From assembly GCA_011319805.1 (NCBI GenBank), contig SJRY01000236.1, forward strand, positions 124,001 through 188,000: a DNA stretch of 64,000 nucleotides. Direction: 5' to 3'. Positions 32,906 to 44,330 of this stretch are shown here, piece by piece. Every line of letters begins with the position of its first letter. Positions within the stretch are counted from its first letter, which is position 1. Origin of the DNA: Macrocybe gigantea (Eukaryota > Basidiomycota > Agaricomycetes > Agaricales > Callistosporiaceae). A model generated the notes under the pieces. The model was not told the origin of the DNA, made no database searches, and saw nothing but the letters and a program-made list of their open reading frames with translations. Position numbers and translations under genes: made by a program.

Positions 32906-35900
32906 ATGTCCAGGAGTGCAGCTCTGAACCCTGCCTCTATGCCCTTCTTTCCAGGAGGCCTTCGCGAGGACGAGGTTGGCAGCAGCTTGCCTTTCACGTT
33001 GCGACAGCAGGCCACTCGAGAACAAGACAGAGGGTCCATGTCGTCCCTTTCAGTGTCTTCCTCTGGCTTTCGATCTGTAAAATCTTCACCCAGTCCCCCC
33101 AGCGAAGTCTCCGACGCCGCCTCCCATCCGAACGAGCTGCTCGAACGCTCTCGACTACACCAAACTGAGGCGAGCCGGTACCCTTACGATGACGACAAAT
33201 TCACGAGGGAAATCAGTTCCGTAGGAAAGCTGGATACTCTCCTTGAGGGAGAAGATACCCAAGAAACACCCAGTCCTTTATCAGGTGCAAAGGAATTCCA
33301 GACGGAGTTTACCCATTCCATCCATCCACACAATCGAGAGACCCTGCCCACGCCTCCTGCGAATCAATCCAATCCCATCACTTTCCACAGCACAGGCTTC
33401 TCTGCTGTATCGCCCGTATCTTCGTTGGGGTCCAGCATCGATCATCCGGCACTCAACTTTGAGGCCCAAATAAAGGCATCTCCACTCATTCACGATATCT
33501 TGGATCGACTATCTCATTGGGAAATGTCCACCCGAGATATCCAGCGGGACCTCAGCGACCTGCATCGGAAAGTTAACATACTTGTTGAGAGGTCCTTGCA
33601 AGTCAACACCCAGCCCGAGTTCAAGGATCCGTTCGCTGCCCAGAACTTTGTGTCTCCGTTTGCGAACGGACCACGCCCCTCTATTGGCAACATCGCGCCT
33701 AACCAACCAAATCCCTCGGACGACATCAGCTCTATTTCTCAGAGGCTGAACACCTTGACCTCCTCGGTCGGTCAACTGCTCGCTCTGCAAACACAGCAGC
33801 TGCAGTCCGGCAGTATCGACATGCGCAGCAATTCGGCTATCGGTTTCAATCCTCAACAAACTGAGATCGCTCCAAATCAGATTGTGCCACCTCCGGCATT
33901 GTCCAACCTGGCCATGCTCGGTCATGGCATCCCCCACCGACAGGATCTCAGGCCATCCCCGCGACCTCCAAATCCTCCCATGCGGACTTGGTCTGCCGGG
34001 ACCCTAGATCTTCCAGCCCGTGGATCTGATAATCCTAGTGCCATCCGCCAGGATCCAGTCTCACGAGATAAACGTCGCTCTGTGACTGGGCTGCTTCGAC
34101 GAGAATCTTCAGGTGTAAGCCCACCCTCTCCACACATACCTAGTTTTGCATTGACACCATTCCTAGATGGTCGATCCCCAAGGAGAATTCTGGTCTGGTT
34201 CATCCTCACGAGAAAATGGGCCTGTTATATCCAAGTGGGAGCAGCTGACCCTTGCCCCTGAGCTCCTACGTTCTCTGACTAAGTTTGGGTGTGTTAATTC
34301 CATCTTGAAAATTCCCTTTCAACAGCTTATATCTGGCTAACAGCGTTGGACCTCCTAATAAAATCCAACAGCGGGCCTTGCCTTTCCTTTTGCGAGGCTC
34401 AGACATCATCGCCCAAGCACCCCCCACTCAAGAGCGCATAGCAGCATACGTCATCCCCGCCATTCAAATCGCAATCACCCACTTGTCCAGCCGTTTTCCA
34501 GTTCGTGGCCCGGTGGTGGTTATGGTATCTACCACTGTGGACCAAGCAACCCAGGCACAGCGTATGATTCGGGATCTAGGTAGCCCCATAGGCATTAGGT
34601 CTGCATTAGGTGTCGGAGCTACTTCAGCCACCACCGATCTGGTACAAGAGTTAAGACTCCTTCAGCAAAACGTGCCTCATATTATATGTGGTACTCCACA
34701 GAAACTGCACGCACTCTTTACGAGCCCAGGAGGAATATCCGGTTCAGACGTCCGCTTCCTTGTCCTGGATGAAGTAGATCAGCTCATCGCCAGAAACCTT
34801 CATGAATTCGTGTTTAATATCGTGAAATTACTTCCTCCATCCCGGTCGCGCCCCATTGGTTCCGCCACGCCGAACTCGAACGCGAGTCCCAGTGGCATTA
34901 TCCAGCCAGCGCTCGGTCCAGGCCCGGACTCGAGCGGCACGGCAAACCTGTTCCAGGGCCAGGGTCGCAGATTTTCTGCCATCTCAACAGCGTCCAGTGT
35001 CGCTGACACGCCCAACAGTTCTCAGACAATCGAACGCCAGACAGCGCTTTTCTCAAATACTGTTCCTCAAGACGTTCTCAATCTCGCCACTACGATTCAG
35101 CTCAGAGAACCTGTTCGTGTCCTAGTACGGAGAGACGGAAACGTCGCCAGCGTTGACGCCAACCAAGGGTCTCGTGGGCTGCGGCAGTTCTATCTTTATT
35201 TAGCCTTTACGGCAGGTGGCAGGTCGGACCCTTCGGCCACAGCACCTGGTGGCGGCCTTGGAATTATTGGCTCTGGAAGAAGCACATCAAATGCCGAAAC
35301 GGCCCAAGCTCGAGAATGGAAGCTGGATGCGCTTGCCGACCTTTTTGACGATGTCGAAATCAACCATGCTATCGTTCATGTTGGCGGCATGACTTCTTTG
35401 GATTCCGTGGTATACAAGTTGGCGAGCCGCGGCATAGAAGCCATCCCACTGGTTAGATTTCCGTCACTTGTCGGTGTGACTGTATTGACATCCCCTTTAG
35501 CACAGCGATATGAACGCTGCGACGAAGATTGCTGCTATCAACAAGTTCAGGAATTCCAATTCAGTTATTATGCGACAATCTGCTATGAAGGTTCTCGTCG
35601 TTTACGATGTGCAAGTCAAGAGTACGGAAGTTTCCCATACTCCTCTCATCATCAATTACGGTAAGGACGTGCTGTCAGCCCAGAGCGTTGGACCTGCAAA
35701 CTCAGAATTCTCACGCCGTAGATCTTCCAAAGGCCGTTGAAGAATATGCCCACCGGTTTGTCCTTTTATTTTTATGATTTCTTTTTGATTATCTCGAACC
35801 TGATAATTCTCGGTAAGTGTTGCGCCGGCTGGTGCTTCTGCTTACGCTCGTGCCGGTGTTGTTGTCAATTTCGTTACTGCCACTGGTGGTGACGTCGAAA

Positions 35901-36079
35901 TGCTCCGATCTATAGAATGTTTTTACAAGTTGAGTCCCTGTCTGCCTCGCCCTAGATTTCTCCTGACCTGTTCCGATCAGGATCAAATGCGTGAGTATCC
36001 TTGAATGACATCGGCGCTAATCGTTGCTCAAACATGCCTTCAGCCGGAAGTACCCATGAGTTTGCGTGATATTGTCTGA
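32906..36079 (+). CDS. eIF4A-like DEAD-box pseudohelicase with long N-terminus
   Basis: The N-terminal ~400 residues are Ser/Pro/Gln-rich and look disordered (MSRSAALNPASMPFFPGG). Then follows an eIF4A-like helicase domain: GPPNKIQQRALPFLLRGSDI keeps the Q-motif region, but Walker A is APPTQERI in place of AQSGTGKT, DEAD is DEVD, motif III SAT is SNT (FSNTVPQDV), and motif VI HRIGRSGR is HRVAPAGASAYARAG. ATP binding by this domain is therefore unlikely. Low-complexity inserts split the domain (PNSNASPSG; TAGGRSDPSATAPGGGLG). The exons join in frame, ending in a 10-nt microexon and VPMSLRDIV with stop 36077-36079. It is probably a scaffold derived from eIF4A. Confidence 0.82.
35981..35990 (+). 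other. 10-nt microexon of the pseudohelicase gene
   Basis: GATCAAATGC sits between CGATCAG and GTGAGTAT. With TACAA before it and CCGGAAG after it, the reading is Tyr-Lys-Ile-Lys-Cys-Pro-Glu, matching the eIF4A C-terminus. The flanking introns are about 42 nt (35939-35980) and 53 nt (35991-36043). Confidence 0.78.
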
Positions 36080-36340
36080 TATGACCTGACTGTGTTCTTG
36101 TATCCTTACTGCATCGCCTTATGTTTCCACGTTAAGTCTTTCTTCGATTTATTTGCCATCCTGCACATTTCACTGTTTGATACCCTTATACCGCACCCCA
36201 CGCCTACCCCCCAATTGTTTCTCTACGTCGTGCTTTGTTTCCGTACAGATTTCTCGTTCTGGCTTGTCCCTCTATTGCCTTCTGACACTGTATAGCAGAC
36301 TTTCGCTTCCTTTTGTTTTCTTGTTGACATGACTGTTTCA

Positions 36341-39300
36341 TTAATCAGTGACCTGGACAATCACTATTTTTACAGTGCTGTCTTCGCTGCAGCTGGCTAG
36401 AGTGGGTTCGTCTGATGAAGGCCTCCAAGCCAATTGGTTAATTTGACCAACATGTGCTAGTCTGCCGAAGCATGATTGAACCCCTTCGACAGTAAGCTGG
36501 AGAACCGGTGCTCACCTGGAGGTTATGCGATACACTGTGTCCCATCGTGTGGCGGAAGTATGCGAACATGAATAGATGAGTATTTCACCATTTTCAAGTC
36601 CTACAGCAAGCCACCGCCTGTGACGCCGTCAGCTAACGAAACTGTTCAATGTAGAAGGAATGACCTGTCTTTTAGGAGATACGGGAGGATGCTCACTGCG
36701 GTTGCTGCAGTCTCCGACTTGATAGCGGCGACAGCACACCACTGGGCATCTATTCGTGCCCAGACCCTGACCTAAAATGAGGTATTCAAACCCACTGGTA
36801 CTAGGGCAAGACGTCATGTACACACTGTCTTGTCGCGGGAGGCTGTCACGAAGAAGCTGTCATCATCCGCCCAAGCACAATCCCAAATTATTCGACCATG
36901 AGATTTGTCCGATGCAAGCGGAGAGTAGCCTGCCACGAAGCATTCAGACCATGACGCCGGATTCGCTTTGAAAATGGAGACGCTTGCCACCGCCTTCCTG
37001 GGCTTCAAACAACCTCCATGATCTGTCTCTTGACACGGAGAGAATATATCGATCGTCATGGCTAAATGCGATCTTGGTGACTGTCAAAGAGTGGCCTGCC
37101 AAAGGCTGACCAACAAGTCGATAGGTCTGCGTGTCATACACTCTAATCACGGCGTGCTCGGGTGTCGTGGCCTTGCAAGCTGTCGCCATGAATTTTTTGG
37201 ATGGCGAGACGCAGAGGCTGATAAGCTTGCAAAAGCAATGTGTTCTAAATCCCATAGATGACCTATGATATCACAGACGTACCTCATATCCATGGCCAAA
37301 TATCTTTTCAATTTCAGGCCAGAGGGTAATAGATGCGAGCTCGCCCTCAAACGGTCTCCGAACATCACTTCCGCCAAAATTGGTACTCTGAAAAGGTTCT
37401 GGGGTCATAGAATTTAGAAAGCTGGTCCTCTGAAGAAATAGAGAACAATACCTTCTGCTGTAGCCTTGTTTGATAGTCCAAGAGGCGGGACGCGGGCGCT
37501 GGTCGGTCGCATGAGCTAGGCAGGGTCACGATCCTGACGTGTCAAACAGACGGGCTGACCTACTTCATCTTCGGAGAATTTGGAGATTTCGAGAGCCTCC
37601 ACCAGTTGCATGAAGTTCCGTGGGGCTTCAAAAACGCGTGTGACCTTCTCGTCGCCAATGCTCGCAAATTTAAGGGGACTGATGAACGACGCGCCGACCA
37701 TGTCGTAGCCATGGACCTGCGGGCGTGCTATCTCGTGCCATACGCGATTCGACGAACTATTAGCAGGTAAAGCAGCGTGGATTCGAGTTGTCTGATCTGA
37801 TCTGAAGCAAAAAGGATGAGCAGACCCAAGACGCAAAAAGTGAAGATTGGATTACCCAGCAGAAATGAGGTATTCCCCGTCCGGGCTCCAATCTAGCCCA
37901 TCCACAGGCCCTCGGTGGCCCGTGATAGCACCGAGTTCTCTCCATAGCTCCTCTGCCTGACCCACCGACGACGAACAAGCCCATCTTCTCCAGCCTCCCG
38001 CCCATCCCCAAGCCAATGCCTCTGCACCGTGCTTGGCCCATGCTCCACCAACAAATCCGCCCAGACGCTGCCCGCCCACATCTCCAAAGCGCTGTCGGTT
38101 GATCCAGATAGCGTTCGATCCGTCCTCAGTGGAGGCTGAAGCAGTCTCTGTCGATGAAGGCGACCAGAGTATGAGAGACGAATCTGTTGATGTCGACAAG
38201 AGGGTCGGTGTAGAGTTGGATGCGGATCGAGGTCGCCAGCTTAGCGAGGTGACACCGGCTTCATGTCCTATAAGAAGGGCGTCGAAAGTGACCGAGAACT
38301 GTTGCGATCTATGAGACGAGAAGGTTGGTTTCCCTTATTATGGGTGAGAGGATAAAAGCCACATTACCTGCCTTGCTCAGACTTGACCGTAATGATATGC
38401 CTCTTCAAGGAGATCTGTCTCCCGCCCTCCTCTGCATCTCCTACATCCGCAAGCGACGCTTCAAACTTCTCCAGCAGATCGTCGCTCAGGGAAACATCCG
38501 AGTCAGCGTGCAGGGCAGAATATTTTTTGTTCATGGGCTCGATGGTCCACAGACGGACGGTGGCGTCCTGAGATCCCGAAGCGAGAGTCAGCGGTTCTCC
38601 TTTGGTGCCCGGGTCGAGGAAGGCTAAGCCTTTGACCCAGTCTTCGTGGCCTGGGAGCTCGGCCACAGATATGAACTACGAGTTGATAACCGTCAGAATC
38701 AAGTGACATCGGAAAGCAGAGAAGCTCACTTGGTTGTCGGAGCGGGCCCATATCTGAACCGCGGTACCTGTACTTCCTATTGCAAGCACAGAAACTGCAG
38801 GGAAAAAGTGATGCTGAGCAATCTGGACAAGCACCAGTTGAAAGCGAACCTTTCGACTGAGGAAGATAGGTAATACAACACGAAAGAGGATATCTTCCTT
38901 TCATAGATATGATTTGGCTTTCGGCCAGCTCGTCTGCGCGAGGTGAATTAATGATGTGTGACGTTCCTTGCTCAAGAGATGGATGCATGCCTGGATCGTC
39001 ATCGTGACGCACCAGTCGCCATATCTTCACTGTCGCGTCCGATGACCCGGTCACTATCCAGTCATCCTGGACGCAGACACACGAAATAGAGCGTTTGTGG
39101 GCTTTTTCTACCTTGGTAGTCGACGTCCACTGAGTCGAATGAACAATTAATCATGTCCGGAAAGAAAGCACAAGAAAGATCTACCTCCGAACCGCGTTTG
39201 CTCCAGCAAAATATTGTCCCTTTATCATCCGCGCTCACAAAAGAGTCGTCGGAGATGAATCTAACGCAGGTGACGAGCCCTTCATGACCTGGCAGAGTTT

Positions 39301-39512
39301 GCGACACCCCTCGGTCGTCAGCATCCTAGAAAATTTTTTTTCCTTCCAAATAAACCGCACGCGTCCTTCTTGCTTGAGTGAATACTCACAGCAATATCCC
39401 ACAATGCGATCAGATTCGACGAGCCAAAAGCGGCGACGGACGACGGAGAGATATCGGCCGCAAGGGAGTGCCTATTCACCGCGGCGGCCACATATGTGAC
39501 GTTTATCGCCAT
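36341..39512 (-). CDS. elp2: Elongator subunit 2 (Elp2, WD40 protein)
   Basis: Many short exons rebuild a WD-repeat protein with two propellers: MAINVTYVAAAVNRHSLAAD, LPGHEGLVTCVRF, ASGSQDATVRLWTI, ITGHRGPVDGLDWSPDGEYL, VHGYDMVGASFISPLKFASI, LAGHSLTVTKIAFSHDDRYI, DCAWADDDSFFVTASRDKT and AVGLENGEILIYSC, ending TVKIVIVQVTD. This is the order of Elp2, which holds the Elongator complex that modifies wobble uridines of tRNAs. Start ATG 39510-39512; stop 36341-36343. The acidic LLEKFEASLADVGDAEEG insert is typical. It is convergent with the pseudohelicase gene, 261 bp away. Some exon edges are approximate. Confidence 0.9.
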
Positions 39513-39611
39513 CCTAGCAGTTGGATAGATACAAGTTAGAGCTGTGGCAGGAGGTACAGAGTCATGAACGAGGGACGGTTGTGGTGAGTGACCGATTTGG
39601 AAAAGTCTGAC

Positions 39612-39633
39612 TTTTTTTTTTTTTTTTTTTTTT
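39612..39633. repeat. 22-nt T homopolymer
   Basis: An unbroken run of 22 thymines, 22 bp upstream of the holo-ACP synthase ATG. It could be a nucleosome-disfavouring poly(dA:dT) tract of the promoter shared with elp2. Its exact length is unreliable in draft assemblies. Confidence 0.75.
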
Positions 39634-39655
39634 GGATCTCAACATCTCATCCGTC

Positions 39656-40131
39656 ATGAGCATCCTCGGCATAGGTGTGGACGTCGTGCATGCCCCTCGC
39701 ATAGCTGGCCTAATGTCAAGACGAGGCGCTCAACGGCTGGCAGCGCGCATCCTCAGCGCCGAAGAACTGCGCCAATGGACGACGCTGCCTCCCGACGATG
39801 CGTCGATACAGACGCAATTCCTGGCTGCGCGGTGCGGTTCTGACCGCGAACAGAACTGCCTCTTCACCTCCGACTCACGGTTGCGTTTCTCAGATGGGCA
39901 ATCAAGGAAGCCGCATACAAGGCAGTCTACCCTGCCTGTAGGCCAACTTGGAAAGAGTTCACGTACAGACCCTTTTCAAGGGAAAGCGCAAACGCCAAGC
40001 CAGCTCTCATCTATCGACCGACACAACAGATGCAAGAACGCGTTCCCATCGACCGATTGCACCTCTCAGTCAGCCACGATGGCGAATACGTTTTTGCATC
40101 CGTCCTCGCGGAGGGTTTCTCAGTGGAGTGA
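39656..40131 (+). CDS. Holo-ACP synthase (4'-phosphopantetheinyl transferase, AcpS type)
   Basis: Two exons: MSILGIGVDVVHAPRIAGLM (the catalytic Asp of GIGVDVV) and RILSAEELRQWTTLP, then after one intron WAIKEAAYKAVYP (the KEAAxK Mg-binding motif), and LHLSVSHDGEYVFASVLAE. About 140 residues, normal for AcpS. In fungi a small AcpS-type enzyme (Ppt2) activates the mitochondrial acyl carrier protein. The preferred start is the ATG at 39656, not one eight codons upstream. The next gene, Iba57, converges on it. Stop at 40129-40131. Confidence 0.87.
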
Positions 40132-40187
40132 TTATTGCATTTGATCTATGGACACATTGCATGGGGACGTAAACATGGAAGAACATG

Positions 40188-41480
40188 TCACTCGGACAGA
40201 TGAGGCCACCAACTGGGCCACCAGGGCGTGACAGCCCATGTCTTCTTATCCTCTTCCTCGGGGCAGCGTCGAACTGCAGTCGGAGATCTCCACATTGAAC
40301 GCCGTCTACATGCTCTAGGCGTAGAAGTGCCAAGGCAACGCCCTGCTGGGATGTCAACAATTTTCCGGCGCCACGGGGTCGAGGCAAGCTTCGGCCGTCA
40401 CTGGGTGTCCGCAGGATGGAGGGTCGTATGTCGAGGTTGGCAGGCAAGGGGAGAAATTGAGGTTGGAGAGCGACCACGTCACCTGGGCTGTGCAAAGGTT
40501 CAATGCTTGGCAGATAAGGATGGCGACAGCACATGCCTTTGATCTGGCTTGTGTATTACGACAGGAAGAATACGCTTTCGGATCACACCAGTGTGATAGG
40601 TACGGACAGTGAGTTCCTGACCGACGTAACAACCTTTCCTAAAATCAACTGGGAATGCATGAGTCTTGGCGGGAACGACTGACAGATTAAGATTACACGC
40701 ACGACCACCCATGACATCCAGGTTCGACTCCATGGAAAAGCTTGCATGGGCGGAATATCCGTGTTTCCCTCCGGAACACCGTTCAGTATCCTGTGAAGGG
40801 TATATGCCTCGGCTGGGGCAAGGTCGTGGTCCGACGCTTCTTGCGCTGCAGAGCGAAATATGAAGCACTGTCAGAGGAGGCATAATTCGTCGGTGACACT
40901 CACGGCGGTCGCCTTTTGGGACCAGGAAGCGCTTGCCCATCCCAGGGGCGCGTCTGTCGAGGATGCTCCTGGGTGTGGTGCCCCAGGGCGATTCAAAAGA
41001 GTCCCATACGGGTTCAACGGCGCCGCTCCTGGACCAGTTCCACTGTCTTGTAGGCTCTGTATGACCAATGCTGCCCCACGCAGCCCAGACGTCGTACTGG
41101 TCTGAAACATCCCTAATCCTGACTTTGGAGCGGAGGACGTATCGCTTGAGCATGCTCGCTGTGGGAGTGGCCTCTGACGGCCTTGCATCGTATTCCAGGA
41201 TGTAGCTCTGCTTTCCAGCAGGGTCCGCGTCGGTATAGACAAAGACGTCGTGGAGGACTCTTCCCTACACAGGATGGATTGAGCTCGTGGACGGGACGCG
41301 AGAAAACAGAAGGCGCCCTGCCTGGGCATGAAGCAGCGAGGAGTAGAAGGGGGCACTGGGAACGATGGTGGAGAGAAGGCCGTTGAGAAAGTCGGCTACT
41401 TGGGATCCGGAGAGTGCGATCAGCGCGCGATTGGGCACTTGGGCGATAGTAGGGGCATTCCGGACGAGCGGCGGGAGCAT
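40188..41480 (-). CDS. Iba57/Caf17-type iron-sulfur protein (GcvT fold), with frame breaks
   Basis: Start [16 protein letters not shown] at 41480; then [71 protein letters not shown] (KGCYxGQE motif of the family), [20 protein letters not shown] and a C-terminal [12 protein letters not shown]. Iba57 acts with Isa1/Isa2 in mitochondrial Fe4S4 assembly. The reading frame breaks between IPPMQAF and MESNLDV (one C missing near 40734), again near the PGDVVALQP exon start, and near 40265 before the WWPSWWP end (stop 40188-40190). Without repair it reads on to about 40070, antisense to acpS. See findings on missing bases. Confidence 0.78.
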
Positions 41481-41542
41481 GAAGAGAAGGCGGGGGTAAG
41501 ATACCACGTGATTGGTCATCAACGCTTTCTTACCCATCCACC
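41481..41542. promoter_or_regulatory. 62-bp bidirectional promoter, Iba57 and Coa5/Pet191
   Basis: The start codons of two genes for mitochondrial assembly factors face away from each other with only 62 bp between. A shared regulatory unit is an inference from this layout. Confidence 0.5.
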
Positions 41543-41832
41543 ATGTCATCGTCGTGTCAAAACTTGATTGCGGCGCTCAAGGACTGTCTGATGCACTCGG
41601 ACTGCGTTATCAAAGAGGGGCGACTGCCGTCGGAGTGTCTGAAGAACCATACTGCGTCGCTGCCGGAAGAGTGCCAAGCACTACGGAAGGCGACGTTCGA
41701 ATGTAAGCGGGGCATGGTGAGTGCGCTACGATTGCGACAAAATGAGTGAATGCTGACTGAGCACAGTTAGATATGAGAAAGCGATTCCGGGGGAACACGG
41801 TTGGCGCACAGTTCGAGTACAAAACGAATTAG
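41543..41832 (+). CDS. Cytochrome c oxidase assembly factor Coa5/Pet191
   Basis: About 79 residues, beginning MSSSCQNLIAALKDCLMHSD, with Cys pairs in twin Cx9C-like spacing (CQNLIAALKDC, CVIKEGRLPSEC, CQALRKATFEC). An intron with GTGAGT lies after CKRGM, and the second exon ends LDMRKRFRGNTVGAQFEYK. Pet191/Coa5 is an intermembrane-space helix-turn-helix protein oxidised by Mia40 and needed for complex IV assembly. The length, intron position and Cys pattern all fit. Stop at 41830-41832. Confidence 0.92.
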
Positions 41833-41878
41833 CACACTTGCTTTGTAAACCCGTGATAACCTCTCCTCCCCCTCTCCA

Positions 41879-42883
41879 ATGAAGCCCTTCCTCCTTCTCT
41901 CTGCAGTAACCCCAAACGGTGCTCAGGTCCAAGTCCTTCTCGAGGAGCTCAAGGCCGTCAACCCCACCGTCGACTATGAGTAAGTTCATCTTTCTCTCGT
42001 ACCTTTCTGACATCATCTCACCCTAGCATAGGTACCGGAAGATAGACACCTCCAAATACGAGCAAAAGCAGCCCTGGTTCATAAAGCTCAACCCAAACGG
42101 TCGTATTCCCGTCCTTGTCGACCACCTCCGTAACGACTTTCCCGTTTTCGAAACTGCAGCCATCCTCTTGTACCTCGCCCAGCACTATGATAAAGAATTC
42201 AAATTTTGGTTTGACCCCGTCAACGATCCCGACAACTATAGCGAAATGATCCAGTGGATCTTCTTTGCTGCAAGTGTCACTCGGTGCTGCGTTAATCTGT
42301 AATGACATCAACATGCTTATTTCTAGCATGGCGGTGTTGGCCCCATGCAAGGCCAAGGTATGCATATGTCGACTCGACTCAAACCGCTGAGTTGCGTCAT
42401 TTAATGATTATTAGCCAACCATTTCAACCTCTTTGCGCCCGAGGACATCCCCTATGCCAAGAAAAGTGCAATTCATTGTCATCCAGAAAGATTTACTCTT
42501 TTTTGCTGATTCTTTCGTCACAGGGTACATTGATGAAGCCAAAAGACTCTTTGGTGTCCTTGAGATCCGTCTCAGGGACCGTGATTGGCTCGCTGGTCCT
42601 GGCAGGGGCAAATTCAGTCTTGCCGACATAAAGGCTTTCCCCTGGTTCGGTTCTCACATTTTTTTTCAGTGCATTTACAACATGCCAATTCTTTTTGTGC
42701 ACACAGGGTCAGGATCCACGACTTTTCTGGCATTCCGACTTTGGATGAATGGCCCAACGTCAAGGTCAATTCATGGCTGCTACCTTTTCTTTCGCTGTGA
42801 CTCACGCCTCTCATAAGGCATGGATTACCAGGGCAAGCACGCGCCCCGCTGCTGCCGCCGGCCTCCAAGTTGGCCGTGCATAA
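41879..42883 (+). CDS. Glutathione S-transferase (Ure2p-like), copy 1
   Basis: The thioredoxin-fold half reads [40 protein letters not shown] and [20 protein letters not shown] (NxxGxxP), then [15 protein letters not shown] (the SxAIL region). The helical half has [60 protein letters not shown] and [16 protein letters not shown]. Ure2p-like GSTs are often many-copied in wood- and litter-decay basidiomycetes and conjugate or reduce lipophilic compounds. Six exons are in frame. Copy 2 (42949-44033) lies tail-to-tail and shares most of these motifs. Confidence 0.9.
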
Positions 42884-42948
42884 TTCAAATTCATTCTTCA
42901 GATCAGCCCTAAGATTACAATTCAGCTCTTGGCCCGAGTTTATGCTCC

Positions 42949-44033
42949 TTATAATGCGACAGATTCGATTGCTGCTTTGACAGAAGGTTGATCGTTTGCT
43001 TTCGTGAACCAGCGCTGTTAAGAACTTGAGAAGCTAAAATGGCGCAGAGTTGACTAATCATAACCTGCAAATTTGGCCACTCAGCAAGGTTCTCTATATC
43101 GGCGCGCTGGTGCAAACGGATCCTGATGCCCAAGAAAAGCTAAATGAACTGCTCTATTCTTGAGCTTTCGATGCTTACCAAGGCAAGACGTTGGCGTCTG
43201 CTATGCTAAATTTCCCGCGATCTGAACCAGCGAGCCAATCACGGCCTTGTAAACCGATGTCGAGAACGCCATACAGGCGCTTTGTCTCCTCGGTATATCC
43301 TAAATGCATCCAATGAACGAGTCGCACTTACAGAGCAGTTACGAGAACCGACTCTTCTTTCCATATGGCACGTCCTCAGGACAGTAATGGCGGAAGAAAT
43401 GCGCTGGCGAAAACGACCGTCAGCTGACTAGCAGTGTTGACGCCGGGGATGAAGGATCTACCCTGTCCTTGCGTAGGTCCGACGCCACCGTGCTATCATT
43501 ATGTTTATCTGCTATCAGCACCAAGGCAATATCCGGGCTGGGCGATCTCTCACCGCAAAAAATATCCATTGGAGCATGGTGCTGTATTCCGACGGGTGCT
43601 TCTGAGGGTCAAAGGTCATAATGCATCGCTCGTCATAGTGCTGGGCAAGGTATAGCAGGATGGCTGCGCTCTCAAAGACCACAAAGTCATTGCGAGAGTG
43701 ATCGACAAGAACCGGAATCCGCCCGTTCGGGTTCAACTTCATGAACCATGGCTCCTGTAGGGTTGGGTAGTCAGGCTTTGTGCACAGCTAGGTTATCGAC
43801 AAGGAAGGACCTTGTTGACGCCTTTGGGTATGTCGATACGATGGATGCTTGATTTAAATGCGTGAGCGAATCGAAAGAATGGGAAACAAGTTTTCATCTC
43901 ACGTGTAGTGTATGTTTGGGTAGATAGCTTTGAGTTTCTCGAGATAGATGGAGACTTTGAGACCGTTGGGGGTAAGATGGTTGGTATACAGCTCGAGATC
44001 TACGATGGGTGATGAAATGTTGAATAAGGACAT
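42949..44033 (-). CDS. Glutathione S-transferase (Ure2p-like), copy 2
   Basis: Starts [20 protein letters not shown], then [113 protein letters not shown] and a C-terminus [19 protein letters not shown]. The intron positions match those of copy 1 (for example between the MLQWIFFA and HGGVGPTQG exons). It is less similar than the recent tandem pairs one often sees, so the duplication is not very recent. It converges on copy 1 with 65 bp between stops and seems intact. Confidence 0.88.
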
Positions 44034-44330
44034 GGCGAGAGTAGCAGATCGCTCGGAGTCAGTGAGTGAGCGGTTAGATAAGTTGCAGATGAGCGCGTAA
44101 ATACTGCACGTGCCAGGAAGTTGGTGTCACGTGTCTCAACCCCGACCCGTCGAGGGCCGTCGAGACCAACGTCGCGGGCGGGGCAGCAGGCGGGAGGCGG
44201 CGGGCGTGATGCGGATGGGCGGGCGTGAGCGTTGTTCACATTTGATGTGTTGTGCGATGAGCGGTATTGCTATATACGGTGCTTTATCAGCGACTACACC
44301 GTTGCTGCTGACGCTGGTGGCGCTACTTTT

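Noticed and set aside
39612..39633. Treat the T22 run as a terminator
   Set aside because: It lies in the gap between two divergent genes, 22 bp from a start codon; a promoter poly(dA:dT) tract is more plausible.
40721..40731. A perfect-looking tRNA B-box (GGTTCGACTCC)
   Set aside because: It lies inside the Iba57 coding sequence on the other strand and the bases on either side cannot form a T arm or acceptor stem.
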